DNA of 13,656 nucleotides, taken from positions 1 through 13,656 of the forward strand of contig JAEYHP010000073.1 of NCBI GenBank assembly GCA_023409435.1. Reading direction: 5' to 3'. The stretch is from Bacillota bacterium (GTDB lineage: Bacteria > Bacillota > Clostridia > Christensenellales > CAG-138). The notes under the pieces were generated by a model that saw nothing but the letters and a program-made list of their open reading frames with translations, was not told the origin of the DNA and did not search any database. The position numbers and the translations under genes are program-made. Shown here in pieces: positions 7,965 through 13,656 of the stretch; positions within the stretch are counted from its first letter, which is position 1; each line of letters begins with the position of its first letter.

Positions 7965-7971
7965 ATCAAGT

Positions 7972-8976
7972 TTGGCCGATATCTTATCGCAAAGCGAAAT
8001 TGACGAACTGCTGGTGGCCTTGGCTACCGGCAGGGCGGAGCCTCAGGAGCCTGAGCCTGCTGAGTCACCGCAGCAAGTTCGCGTTTACGATTTTAGAACA
8101 GCAAACAAGTTTTCCAAAGAGCAGATGCGCATGCTCAATTTTATATACGAAAATTATGCCGGAAGGCTGGGTACGTTCCTTTCCGGTTCTTTGCGTGCGC
8201 GCTGCGACGTGGAACTTGTTTCCATAGAGGAGCAGACATTTTCGGAATTCAGCAATTCCCTGCCCACCCCCGCTTTTATCGCAATACTCAACATGCCCCC
8301 GCTCGCGGGGTCGGCGCTTTTAGAAGTCTCATCTACCGTCGCGTTTGAAATCATCAGCCGCCTGCTGGGCGGTACGGGAACGTTCAGTGATATTGCGGGT
8401 AAATCCTTTACGGAAATCGAGCTGAGCATACTCACCCGCATCTGCGGGCAGATGCTTTCGATTATGAATGAAAGCTGGAGCCGCGTAACGCCCATTCGCT
8501 CCATGATTGAGCGCGTGGAAACGAGCGCCCAGTTCGCGCAGATTGTCGTAAGCTCGGAACCGATTGCCATTATCACAATCAACGTAACGATCGGCGATGT
8601 TTCCGATATCATCAATTTTTGTATTCCCCATCCGGCGCTGCAGCCGATCGCAAACAAGATGACGACAAGACTCTGGTACAATGACCAGCGGGCCGCGCAT
8701 ACCGACCTGGAGATTATCAAGGACCCGGGCGTCAGCGCCCGGATTGCGAGTACGCCGGTGACACTGCATGCCATGTTTGAGCCGACAAACGCAACCGTGG
8801 GGGATATCATGAATTTGCAGGTCGGAGACGTTATACGCGTGGAGCATCCGTTGAACCATGGTATTACGGTACTTGTGGAACACATCCCCAAGTTCAAGGC
8901 AAAGATCGGGCACAAGGGACAACAAATTGCAATTAAAATTAGCGAAATCATAAAGGAGGTGGCTGACGATGAATAA
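7972..8976 (+). CDS. fliM: FliM, flagellar motor switch protein
   Basis: A 334-residue switch protein starting at TTG. The N-terminal peptide ADILSQSEIDELL (EIDELL at 9-14) is the CheY-P docking motif. A Pro/Glu-rich linker (21-37) leads to the CheC-like middle domain (about 45-230), which holds the GGTG loop at 133-136, the counterpart of the GGPG/GGDG loop that contacts FliG. A SpoA/FliN-like C-terminal domain covers about 255-330 (VGDIMNLQVGDVIRVEHPLNHGITVLVEHIPKFKAKIGHKGQQIAIKI). FliM forms the C-ring wall and reverses rotation when phospho-CheY binds. The gene overlaps fliY by 8 bp, with AGGAGG inside its own end driving fliY. The TTG start may hold its level below that of fliY. Confidence 0.98.
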   Translation: MADILSQSEIDELLVALATGRAEPQEPEPAESPQQVRVYDFRTANKFSKEQMRMLNFIYENYAGRLGTFLSGSLRARCDVELVSIEEQTFSEFSNSLPTPAFIAILNMPPLAGSALLEVSSTVAFEIISRLLGGTGTFSDIAGKSFTEIELSILTRICGQMLSIMNESWSRVTPIRSMIERVETSAQFAQIVVSSEPIAIITINVTIGDVSDIINFCIPHPALQPIANKMTTRLWYNDQRAAHTDLEIIKDPGVSARIASTPVTLHAMFEPTNATVGDIMNLQVGDVIRVEHPLNHGITVLVEHIPKFKAKIGHKGQQIAIKISEIIKEVADDE

Positions 8977-10276
8977 CCCCGCAGGAGGCAACGATACTGC
9001 GACTTACGTCAACCCGTCGCCAGTCGATTACGAAAAATATCCGCTAAGCGACTATGAAAAAGATGCACTTGGCGAAATCGGAAACATATGCATGGGGACT
9101 TCGGCCACCACGCTCTCCTCTTTGCTGGGGAGAAAGGTTTCCATTACCACGCCGCATGTAATGCTCACCAACGATCTGACGGAGGTGGGCCCGTATAAAA
9201 AGCCGTATGTCGCGGTCGAGGTTTCCTATACGCTGGGCATCGACGGCTACAATATACTGCTCATCAGCAACGAGGATGTGCTCATCATAACCGATCTTTT
9301 GATGGGCGGCGACGGGAAGAATATTTCCCCCGACGACGATGTTGGCGAACTTCAGCTTTCCGCCATCAGCGAAGTGATGAACCAGATGATCGGTTCCTCC
9401 TCCACCTCGCTTTCCAACATCATTAAGGTGCCGGTCAACATCGCGCCGCCGCACGCAAGCAAGATTACGCTGGAGGAAGACAGCCTCGAAGCTTTGATTT
9501 GCGGGCACGATACCATCATCGTTACCCGGTTTGCCATGCAGATTCAGGATGTGCTCAACAGCGACATCATGCAGATTATGCCCTTCAATTTTGGCAAGAA
9601 ACTGGCGGGCGTGCTGCTTAAAGAAATGGATGAGGAATCCACCAAGGTAGCCGCAGCGGCTAAGGAAAGCGACCAGCCGGCAGAGGCGCCCGCGCAGCAG
9701 CCCCCGGTTCAAGCGGCTCCGGCAGCGTCCGTTCAGGTGCCTGTACAGCAGCCCGTAACGCCCCCTCCCCCTGCGCCTCCGGCACCTCCGGTACCTCCCC
9801 AGCAGCCGCAATACCAGCCTCAATACCAGGCGCAGTATGCGCCTCCTCCCCCTCCCCCCCAGTATATGCATGCCGCATACCCGCAGCAGGCGCAACGTAC
9901 GCCTGAACCCAACCGCGTGAGTGTAAAAGCGATGCAGTATCAATCTTTTGACGATCCGTATCAGGACGCTGCCCGCAGCGCTTATGAACGGGGCGAATTT
10001 GGGGATAGCCTGGGGCTCATCCTGGATGTTCCGCTGCAGGTCACGGTTGAGCTTGGCCAGTGCAAGAAGAGCATCAAGGATATCCTCAACCTCAGCATGG
10101 GCTCCGTCGTGGTGTTGAACCGGATGGCGGGCGAAATGGTGGATATCATGGTCAACGGCAAGCTCTTTGCCCGCGGCGAGGTCGTCGTCATAGACGACAA
10201 CTACGGCGTGCGCGTGACCGAGATTATCTCCTCCACGGGCGGAAACAAAGCCGCGGCGCTCCTGGAATCGCTCTAG
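8969..10276 (+). CDS. fliY: FliY, switch protein with CheY-P phosphatase (CheC-like) and FliN domains
   Basis: A 435-residue protein. Residues about 25-215 are CheC-like with two complete phosphatase motifs of the form D/S-x3-E-x2-N-x22-P: Asp32/Glu36/Asn39/Pro62 and Ser131/Glu135/Asn138/Pro161. Residues about 230-325 form a low-complexity linker very rich in Pro, Gln and Ala. The C-terminal FliN/SpoA domain (348-421; LILDVPLQVTVELG...GEVVVIDDNYGVRVTEI) builds the base of the C-ring and helps dock FliH. FliY removes phosphate from CheY at the switch. Unlike B. subtilis FliY, its first ~25 residues (MNNPAGGNDTATYV...) have no EIDALL-type CheY-binding peptide. AGGAGG lies 9 bp before ATG 8969. 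It is the last gene before a strong terminator. Confidence 0.97.
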   Translation: MNNPAGGNDTATYVNPSPVDYEKYPLSDYEKDALGEIGNICMGTSATTLSSLLGRKVSITTPHVMLTNDLTEVGPYKKPYVAVEVSYTLGIDGYNILLISNEDVLIITDLLMGGDGKNISPDDDVGELQLSAISEVMNQMIGSSSTSLSNIIKVPVNIAPPHASKITLEEDSLEALICGHDTIIVTRFAMQIQDVLNSDIMQIMPFNFGKKLAGVLLKEMDEESTKVAAAAKESDQPAEAPAQQPPVQAAPAASVQVPVQQPVTPPPPAPPAPPVPPQQPQYQPQYQAQYAPPPPPPQYMHAAYPQQAQRTPEPNRVSVKAMQYQSFDDPYQDAARSAYERGEFGDSLGLILDVPLQVTVELGQCKKSIKDILNLSMGSVVVLNRMAGEMVDIMVNGKLFARGEVVVIDDNYGVRVTEIISSTGGNKAAALLESL

Positions 10277-10289
10277 AACATAGTAATGC

Positions 10290-10320
10290 AAACCGGCTCA
10301 AGCAACGCTTGAGCCGGTTT
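10290..10320 (+). terminator. Strong intrinsic terminator of the flagellar operon
   Basis: AAACCGGCTCAAGC pairs perfectly with GCTTGAGCCGGTTT (14 bp) over an AAC loop, 13 bp after the fliY stop, and the stem end continues into TTTT. The A-run on its left side means it could also stop minus-strand transcription. It shares its first 11 bases with the second terminator at 10600. Confidence 0.93.
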
Positions 10321-10339
10321 TAGAATGTCAAGAAGCCCG

Positions 10340-10598
10340 TGAGGATTCAATGTATCGGCGCTTACAGCGCCGCGTCCTCGACGGGGAACGTCTCGGACAC
10401 TAGGCCTGCGGGCCGTCGCGTTTGTTTTTTTGCTTTGGGGAAACTACGTTTCCCCAATCCTCTTCCTTTGACGAGGGGACGAAGTCCACACCCGCATAAA
10501 AAATCTATCGCGACAGCCCGCAGACCTAGTTTCCGAGCATCTCCCGCCGAGAACGCGACGCAAAAGGCGCCAATACTCCAAGGGTTAACTGATCCTCA
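10340..10598 (-). ncRNA. 259-nt long-stem structured element, probable minus-strand RNA or MITE-like repeat
   Basis: I do not recognise this element; no protein gene explains it. It folds as one long hairpin. TGAGGAT (10340-10346) pairs with ATCCTCA (10592-10598), then after an asymmetric internal loop 10352-10420 pairs with 10509-10576 over about 69 columns with roughly three-quarters exact complementarity. The innermost 21 positions (10400-10420 with 10509-10529) have only two differences. Inside lie an A-run/U-run pair and three small hairpins: 10435-10457 (perfect 10-bp stem, TAC loop), 10459-10476 (CCTC/GAGG) and 10477-10487 (GGAC/GTCC). Most arm differences leave G-U pairs on the minus strand and C-A clashes on the plus strand, so I assign it to minus. 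It could be a structured RNA or a palindromic miniature transposable element. No clear target duplication or own promoter is visible. Confidence 0.5.
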
Positions 10599-10599
10599 A

Positions 10600-10630
10600 A
10601 AACCGGCTCAGACATTGTCTGAGCCGGTTT
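10600..10630 (-). terminator. Intrinsic terminator of the tdk operon (probably bidirectional)
   Basis: AAACCGGCTCAGAC pairs perfectly with GTCTGAGCCGGTTT (14 bp) over a 3-nt loop. Read on the minus strand it lies 28 bp after the last stop codon and runs into TTTTT. The T-run runs directly into the closing stem of the neighbouring structured element. Confidence 0.9.
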
Positions 10631-10658
10631 GTTGTTTCTACACTCTTACTCTTCTTCT

Positions 10659-11066
10659 CTACAGCGCGCGCAGGCGCTCCAACAGCTCGTCAAACGGGCA
10701 TACCCACCGCTCCGCGCAAGGGTGGAAGTAGAACGCGCATACGCTAACGTGCGTCTGCCCTTCCCCCGCCATAAATTCGTTCCCCGTTTCGGACCAGAGT
10801 ATGACGCGCTTATTGTGCCCTGTCGACAGCGCAGCGCCTAGTTCCGTATGCGTCCCTTTGCCGCCCGGCAGCAATATAAGCACCAGCTCGGCTGTAATGA
10901 CCGCCTCAAGCTCCATGGAGGAAACGCGCCGCATGCGCTCCGGCCCTTCGCGCCGGATATCGCCATGCACCGTCCAATCGTATGTGCGCGTATGGCGGGA
11001 AAGCGCCCGCGCCGCCAGGCCAACGCGCTCTGCATTCTCCAGACCGCTTGCGATATAGTAGGTCAT
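10659..11066 (-). CDS. Nucleoside 2-deoxyribosyltransferase-like protein
   Basis: A 135-residue protein starting MTYYIASGLENAERVGLAARAL, with a Rossmann-like first strand (YYIAS) and helix, then TYDWTVHGD. The segment LVLILLPGGKGTHTELGAALS (61-81) resembles the active-site loop of nucleoside 2-deoxyribosyltransferases and related N-glycosidases, with Glu75 as the likely nucleophile. These enzymes move deoxyribose between bases or cleave the glycosidic bond of deoxynucleotides (as in DNPH1/RCL). Which reaction applies here is not decided by sequence. The residue before the LPGG strand is Glu60, where relatives often have Asp. The start shares an ATGA overlap with the tdk stop, supporting a nucleoside-salvage role. 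The frame stays open further upstream, but that part lies inside tdk and has no family resemblance. Confidence 0.75.
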   Translation of the reverse strand: MTYYIASGLENAERVGLAARALSRHTRTYDWTVHGDIRREGPERMRRVSSMELEAVITAELVLILLPGGKGTHTELGAALSTGHNKRVILWSETGNEFMAGEGQTHVSVCAFYFHPCAERWVCPFDELLERLRAL

Positions 11067-11656
11067 TTCTTGATTAAATCCTCTTTGCGCAGACCCGGCC
11101 CCGGATCGCCCTGTGCCCAGTGCCTGCGGCACAGTCCGATGTATTTGTCGTTTGCGCCCAATACCACCTGCTCGCCGACCTTGGTGATGCCGCCCTTGCC
11201 ATCCAAACGTGCATTGAACGTGGCCTTTCTGCCGCACCAACAAATGGTCTTGACCTCCTCGATGGTATCCGCCCAAGCCATCAACCATTGGCTGCCCTCA
11301 AAAAAGTTGCCCTGGAAGTCCGCCCGAAGGCCGTAACAAATGACGGGAACATCGTATACGTCCACAAGCTCCACAAGCAGTTCGACTTCGCTCTTGGTTA
11401 AAAACTGCGCTTCGTCCACGATAAGGCAGTCATATTTGTGCGCCCGCACAGCTTCCACGTCCATCTCATGAAACAGCATGCACTCCCCTGCAAGCCCGCA
11501 GCGGGAGGCAATCAGGTGATCCCCGTCCCGCTGATCAACAGCGGGTTTTAAAAGCAGCGCCTGCTGCCCGCGCTCGCCGTAATTGTGCTTGACCATCAGC
11601 GCGTTCGCGCTTTTGCTGGAGCCCATGGCTCCGTACCGGTAATACAGTTTCGCCAT
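11063..11656 (-). CDS. tdk: Thymidine kinase
   Basis: A 197-residue type II thymidine kinase, which phosphorylates thymidine (and deoxyuridine) to dTMP in the salvage pathway, in the cytoplasm. The P-loop GAMGSSKS is at 9-16 (Lys15). DEAQF at 81-85 supplies the Walker B aspartate and catalytic Glu82. YGLRADFQG is at 108-116. Zinc-binding residues are seen as CWCG (139-142) and CRRH (176-179), and the substrate-binding lasso lies between them. The start ATG 11656 follows AGGAG (minus strand, 11669-11665), which overlaps the stop codon of the upstream permease gene. The end overlaps the next gene by 4 bp. Length and motifs are normal, so it should be active. Feedback inhibition by dTTP is usual in the family. 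Confidence 0.97.
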   Translation of the reverse strand: MAKLYYRYGAMGSSKSANALMVKHNYGERGQQALLLKPAVDQRDGDHLIASRCGLAGECMLFHEMDVEAVRAHKYDCLIVDEAQFLTKSEVELLVELVDVYDVPVICYGLRADFQGNFFEGSQWLMAWADTIEEVKTICWCGRKATFNARLDGKGGITKVGEQVVLGANDKYIGLCRRHWAQGDPGPGLRKEDLIKK

Positions 11657-11664
11657 TCAATATG

Positions 11665-11669
11665 CTCCT
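11665..11669 (-). promoter_or_regulatory. tdk ribosome binding site overlapping the permease stop codon
   Basis: On the minus strand TAGGAG combines the permease TAG stop with the AGGAG of tdk, 8 nt before ATG 11656. Ribosomes ending on the permease message sit on this site, suggesting coupled translation. Confidence 0.7.
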
Positions 11670-12633
11670 AACGGCTGCCCTTATCGTAGGGTTGGCCGGA
11701 CGCGCGCGGCGCCTGAGAATTTCTGGAGGTAAACGCAAGTACGATGAGCGTTGCGACGTACGGGATCATTTTGTAGATGTAGCTGTTGATGCCAAGGTCC
11801 AGCAGCACAGGAATGCCCGAATAGGAGGAGGAAATCGTCTTCATCAGCCCGAAGAACAGCGCTGCGAAGAGTATGCGCATCGGCTTCCATTGCCCGAATA
11901 TCAGCACCGCTATTCCCAGGAACCCGTAGCCCGCGACAGTAGCGTTGAAGTTGGTGGAGGTGGGAACCACAAACACCAGCCCGCCCAGGCCTGCGAGCAT
12001 GCCGGATATGGTAACGCCCGCATACCGCATTTTATAAACGTTGATACCCACGGAATCCGCAGCCTGGGGATGTTCGCCGCAGGCGCGGAGCCTCAGCCCA
12101 AAGCGCGTTCTGTACAGCAGCACCACCGCCGCAATCAGTATGGCAAAGCCGATATATGTGGTAATGAAGGACTGTTTGAAGAACATGTCCCCCAGCACGG
12201 GAATCTTGCTCAATAAAGGAACCTCCGCGATGCGGAACGTGTTGTTGAACGTAATCTGCTGTACGCCGTTCTCCTGGATCATGCGCGCCGCAAACACGGC
12301 AAACGCAGGTGCGAACATGTTGAGCGCCGTACCGCTGATGGTTTGGTCCGCCTTCATATTGATGGCGGCGTAGGCATGCAGCAGCGAAAACAGGCCGCCG
12401 GAAATTGCCGCGATGAGAGTGGCGCACAGAAGCAATATCTGTCCATCCATAACCCCCATATTCTGCATAAAGTTGATAAACAGGATACTCGAGAACCCGC
12501 CGATGATCATGATGCCTTCCAGCGCAATGTTGACAACGCCGCAGCGTTCGCTGAACAGCCCGCCCAAAGCAACGACTAAAAGAGGGACAGAAAACATCAT
12601 CATCTGCTGTACGAGGAAATACAGGATATCCAT
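11668..12633 (-). CDS. ABC transporter permease, BmpA/NupQ (YufQ)-type nucleoside importer
   Basis: A 321-residue polytopic membrane protein with about 8-9 hydrophobic segments, close to the 319 residues of B. subtilis NupQ. It has the features of the branched-chain-amino-acid/RbsC-like permease superfamily used by BmpA-dependent nucleoside importers. VPLLVVALGGLFSERCGVVNIALEGIMIIGGF (16-47) is the typical N-terminal segment. The cytoplasmic coupling loop is TRFGLRLRACGEHPQAADSVGINVYKMRYAGVTISGMLAGLGG. GYGFLGIAVLIFGQWKPMRI follows. It would form the channel together with the permease encoded just upstream; the two genes overlap by 1 bp (TAATG), with GGAGG before the start. The likely substrates are nucleosides, supported by the adjacent tdk, but sequence alone does not fix them. 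Confidence 0.93.
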   Translation of the reverse strand: MDILYFLVQQMMMFSVPLLVVALGGLFSERCGVVNIALEGIMIIGGFSSILFINFMQNMGVMDGQILLLCATLIAAISGGLFSLLHAYAAINMKADQTISGTALNMFAPAFAVFAARMIQENGVQQITFNNTFRIAEVPLLSKIPVLGDMFFKQSFITTYIGFAILIAAVVLLYRTRFGLRLRACGEHPQAADSVGINVYKMRYAGVTISGMLAGLGGLVFVVPTSTNFNATVAGYGFLGIAVLIFGQWKPMRILFAALFFGLMKTISSSYSGIPVLLDLGINSYIYKMIPYVATLIVLAFTSRNSQAPRASGQPYDKGSR

Positions 12634-13656
12634 TATTCTTTACCCTCCTCTTCAGTCTTCTTAGCTTCAAAGGCGGCCGTGCTTGGCGTCCCCGTCTCTA
12701 CGACCTGAAGCACATCCTTGGCGCCGGTCATTTTTTTGACTAGCGTCCGGAACAGCAGCGCAAACGCACTGAAGTAAATGATCGCCGCCGTGATGATATC
12801 GATGATTTCCACCGCAAAATCCAGCCTCTGGAGATATTCGCCGCCCATTGTGATGTAGGCGATGAACAATGCGGAGAAAATGATGCCAATTGGGTTATTG
12901 AGCCCCAACAGCGCCACAGAGATGCCGTTAAAGCCGTCGCCCAACAGCATGTCCACCACTTTATACCGACGTCCGTTCGCGCCGGAAAGGTATACAAGCC
13001 CTCCGCCAAGACCTGCTAAAGCCCCGGATATCACCATGGAAAGCACAATGTTGCGCCGCTCGTTGATGCCGGCGTATTTACTTGCATGGCGGTTATATCC
13101 ACACGCTTTTAACTCGTAGCCAAATGCCGTTTTGTTGAGCACGATATACATAACGATTGCGACCGCAATTGCGATGAAGATACCCATGTTCACGGTAGAG
13201 CCGGGAAACAGCGTCTCCAAAAACCCCTTGGGAATAACAGCCGAAGCCGCAGTATTGGAAGAAAGGTTCATCGTGGAGTCAAAGAGTGGCGGCGCGGCCT
13301 TGAATACTGGAAGCTTCATCAGGAAGTTCACCACGAACAGCCCGATGTAGTTCATCATGATGGAGGAAATGACCTCGTTCACGTTGAGGTACGCCTTAAA
13401 GAGACCGGGGATGAGCGCCCAGAGGCCGCCCGCGACCGCGGAGCCTATCAGCGCCACAATCCAGTGCCAGGGAGCCGGTAAAAACGTCCATTTAACGCCG
13501 ATTAAAATCGCTACAAACGCGCCCACTGTAAACTGGCCGGATGCGCCAATATTGAATAAGCCCGTCTTAAATGCAAAGCCGACTGAAAGGCCCGTCATGA
13601 TCATGGGAACGGCATAATAGAACGTCTGGCCGACGCCCTTTGCGCCGCCGCCAAAG
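12633..13656 (-). CDS. ABC transporter permease, NupP (YufP)-type, start beyond window edge
   Basis: The frame is open to the window end, so the N terminus is missing; about 340 residues are visible. The first readable residues FGGGAKGVGQTFYYAVPMIMTGLSVGFAFKTGLFNIGASGQF match the segment near the beginning of the first permease of BmpA-type importers. Later come NVNEVISSIMMNYIGLFVVNFL, the coupling loop TAFGYELKACGYNRHASKYAGINERRNIVLSMVISGALAGLGGG, and LGDGFNGISVALLGLNNPIGI. The C-terminal tail is charged (AKKTEEEGKE). An ATG at 13604 lies mid-domain and is not the true start. The ATPase (NupO-like) and the lipoprotein receptor (BmpA/NupN-like) would be expected next upstream, outside the window. 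Confidence 0.92.
   Translation of the reverse strand, partial: FGGGAKGVGQTFYYAVPMIMTGLSVGFAFKTGLFNIGASGQFTVGAFVAILIGVKWTFLPAPWHWIVALIGSAVAGGLWALIPGLFKAYLNVNEVISSIMMNYIGLFVVNFLMKLPVFKAAPPLFDSTMNLSSNTAASAVIPKGFLETLFPGSTVNMGIFIAIAVAIVMYIVLNKTAFGYELKACGYNRHASKYAGINERRNIVLSMVISGALAGLGGGLVYLSGANGRRYKVVDMLLGDGFNGISVALLGLNNPIGIIFSALFIAYITMGGEYLQRLDFAVEIIDIITAAIIYFSAFALLFRTLVKKMTGAKDVLQVVETGTPSTAAFEAKKTEEEGKE

Noticed and set aside
7975..7982. GCCGATAT, an exact sigma-D (flagellar sigma) -10 box
   Set aside because: It lies at codons 2-4 of fliM (GCC GAT ATC), and no TAAA is found 15 bp upstream. The same octamer occurs by chance inside ylxF.
9044..10291. 415-codon minus-strand frame opposite fliY
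   Set aside because: Shadow of a GC-rich gene; composition is Arg/His-rich with no family resemblance, while fliY on the plus strand has clear motifs.
10444..10497. 17-codon minus-strand reading frame in the head of the structured element
   Set aside because: It starts at an ATG but has no ribosome binding site and lies across the small hairpins; structure explains the bases better.
10340..10598. Insertion sequence or integron-type recombination site
   Set aside because: No transposase remnant and no clear target duplication at the ends, so I do not call it a mobile element outright, though a miniature element remains possible.
10339..10731. 130-codon plus-strand open frame across the spacer
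   Set aside because: It runs through both arms and hairpins of the structured element and the second terminator, then into the end of the deoxyribosyltransferase-like gene in antisense. It has low-complexity, Arg/Ser/Pro-rich sequence and no ribosome binding site.
11067..11288. Upstream extension of the deoxyribosyltransferase-like frame
   Set aside because: The extra 74 codons lie within tdk in another frame and are Gly/Arg/His-rich; family similarity begins at the ATG at 11066, which overlaps the tdk stop.
1..13656. CRISPR array, tRNA or rRNA genes
   Set aside because: No regularly spaced direct repeats and no tRNA- or rRNA-like segments were seen on reading through the window; a short or degenerate one could be missed by eye.

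Overview
The window comes from a motile Gram-positive bacterium of the Firmicutes, most likely an uncultured member of the Clostridia. Three things point there: the gene order fliH-fliI-fliJ-ylxF-fliK-flgD-flgE-flbD, which follows the Bacillus/Clostridium fla/che operon; a FliY (CheC-like plus FliN-like) switch protein instead of a simple FliN; and strong AGGAGG-type ribosome binding sites. Third codon positions are fairly GC-rich, which is why long open frames appear opposite several real genes. No species can be named from the sequence alone.

Positions 3-10276 (+ strand) hold the distal part of a flagellar operon. It starts inside fliH. It runs through the export ATPase group (fliH, fliI, fliJ), a membrane-anchored MotE/YlxF-type protein, hook-length control and hook building (fliK, flgD, flgE), flbD/swrD, the stator (motA, motB) and two switch proteins (fliM, fliY). 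Most genes overlap or lie within about 30 bp of each other. There are two exceptions. The 92-bp flgE-flbD gap carries inverted repeats that can form alternative hairpins. The 127-bp motB-fliM gap carries two GC hairpins and an AT-rich stretch, at a place where related clostridial operons usually have fliL. fliM starts at TTG. The run ends at a very strong terminator after fliY; no cheY, fliP/Q/R or flhB/A follow.

Positions 10277-10658 have no convincing protein gene. Two intrinsic terminators that share the arm AAACCGGCTCA face each other across a 259-bp element (10340-10598). This element is one long, imperfect, interrupted stem with a cluster of hairpins at its head. The differences between its arms are nearly all ones that leave G-U pairs on the minus strand, so I read it as a minus-strand structured RNA or a miniature mobile/repetitive element. 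It is the least explained part of the window.

Positions 10659-13656 (- strand) hold a tightly coupled operon, read right to left: two inner-membrane permeases of a BmpA/NupP-NupQ-type nucleoside ABC importer (the first cut by the window edge), thymidine kinase (tdk), and a small nucleoside 2-deoxyribosyltransferase-like protein. Each junction is a 1-4 bp overlap or has a ribosome binding site touching the previous stop codon. Together they look like a unit for importing nucleosides and salvaging deoxynucleosides. It is convergent to the flagellar operon and functionally unrelated to it.
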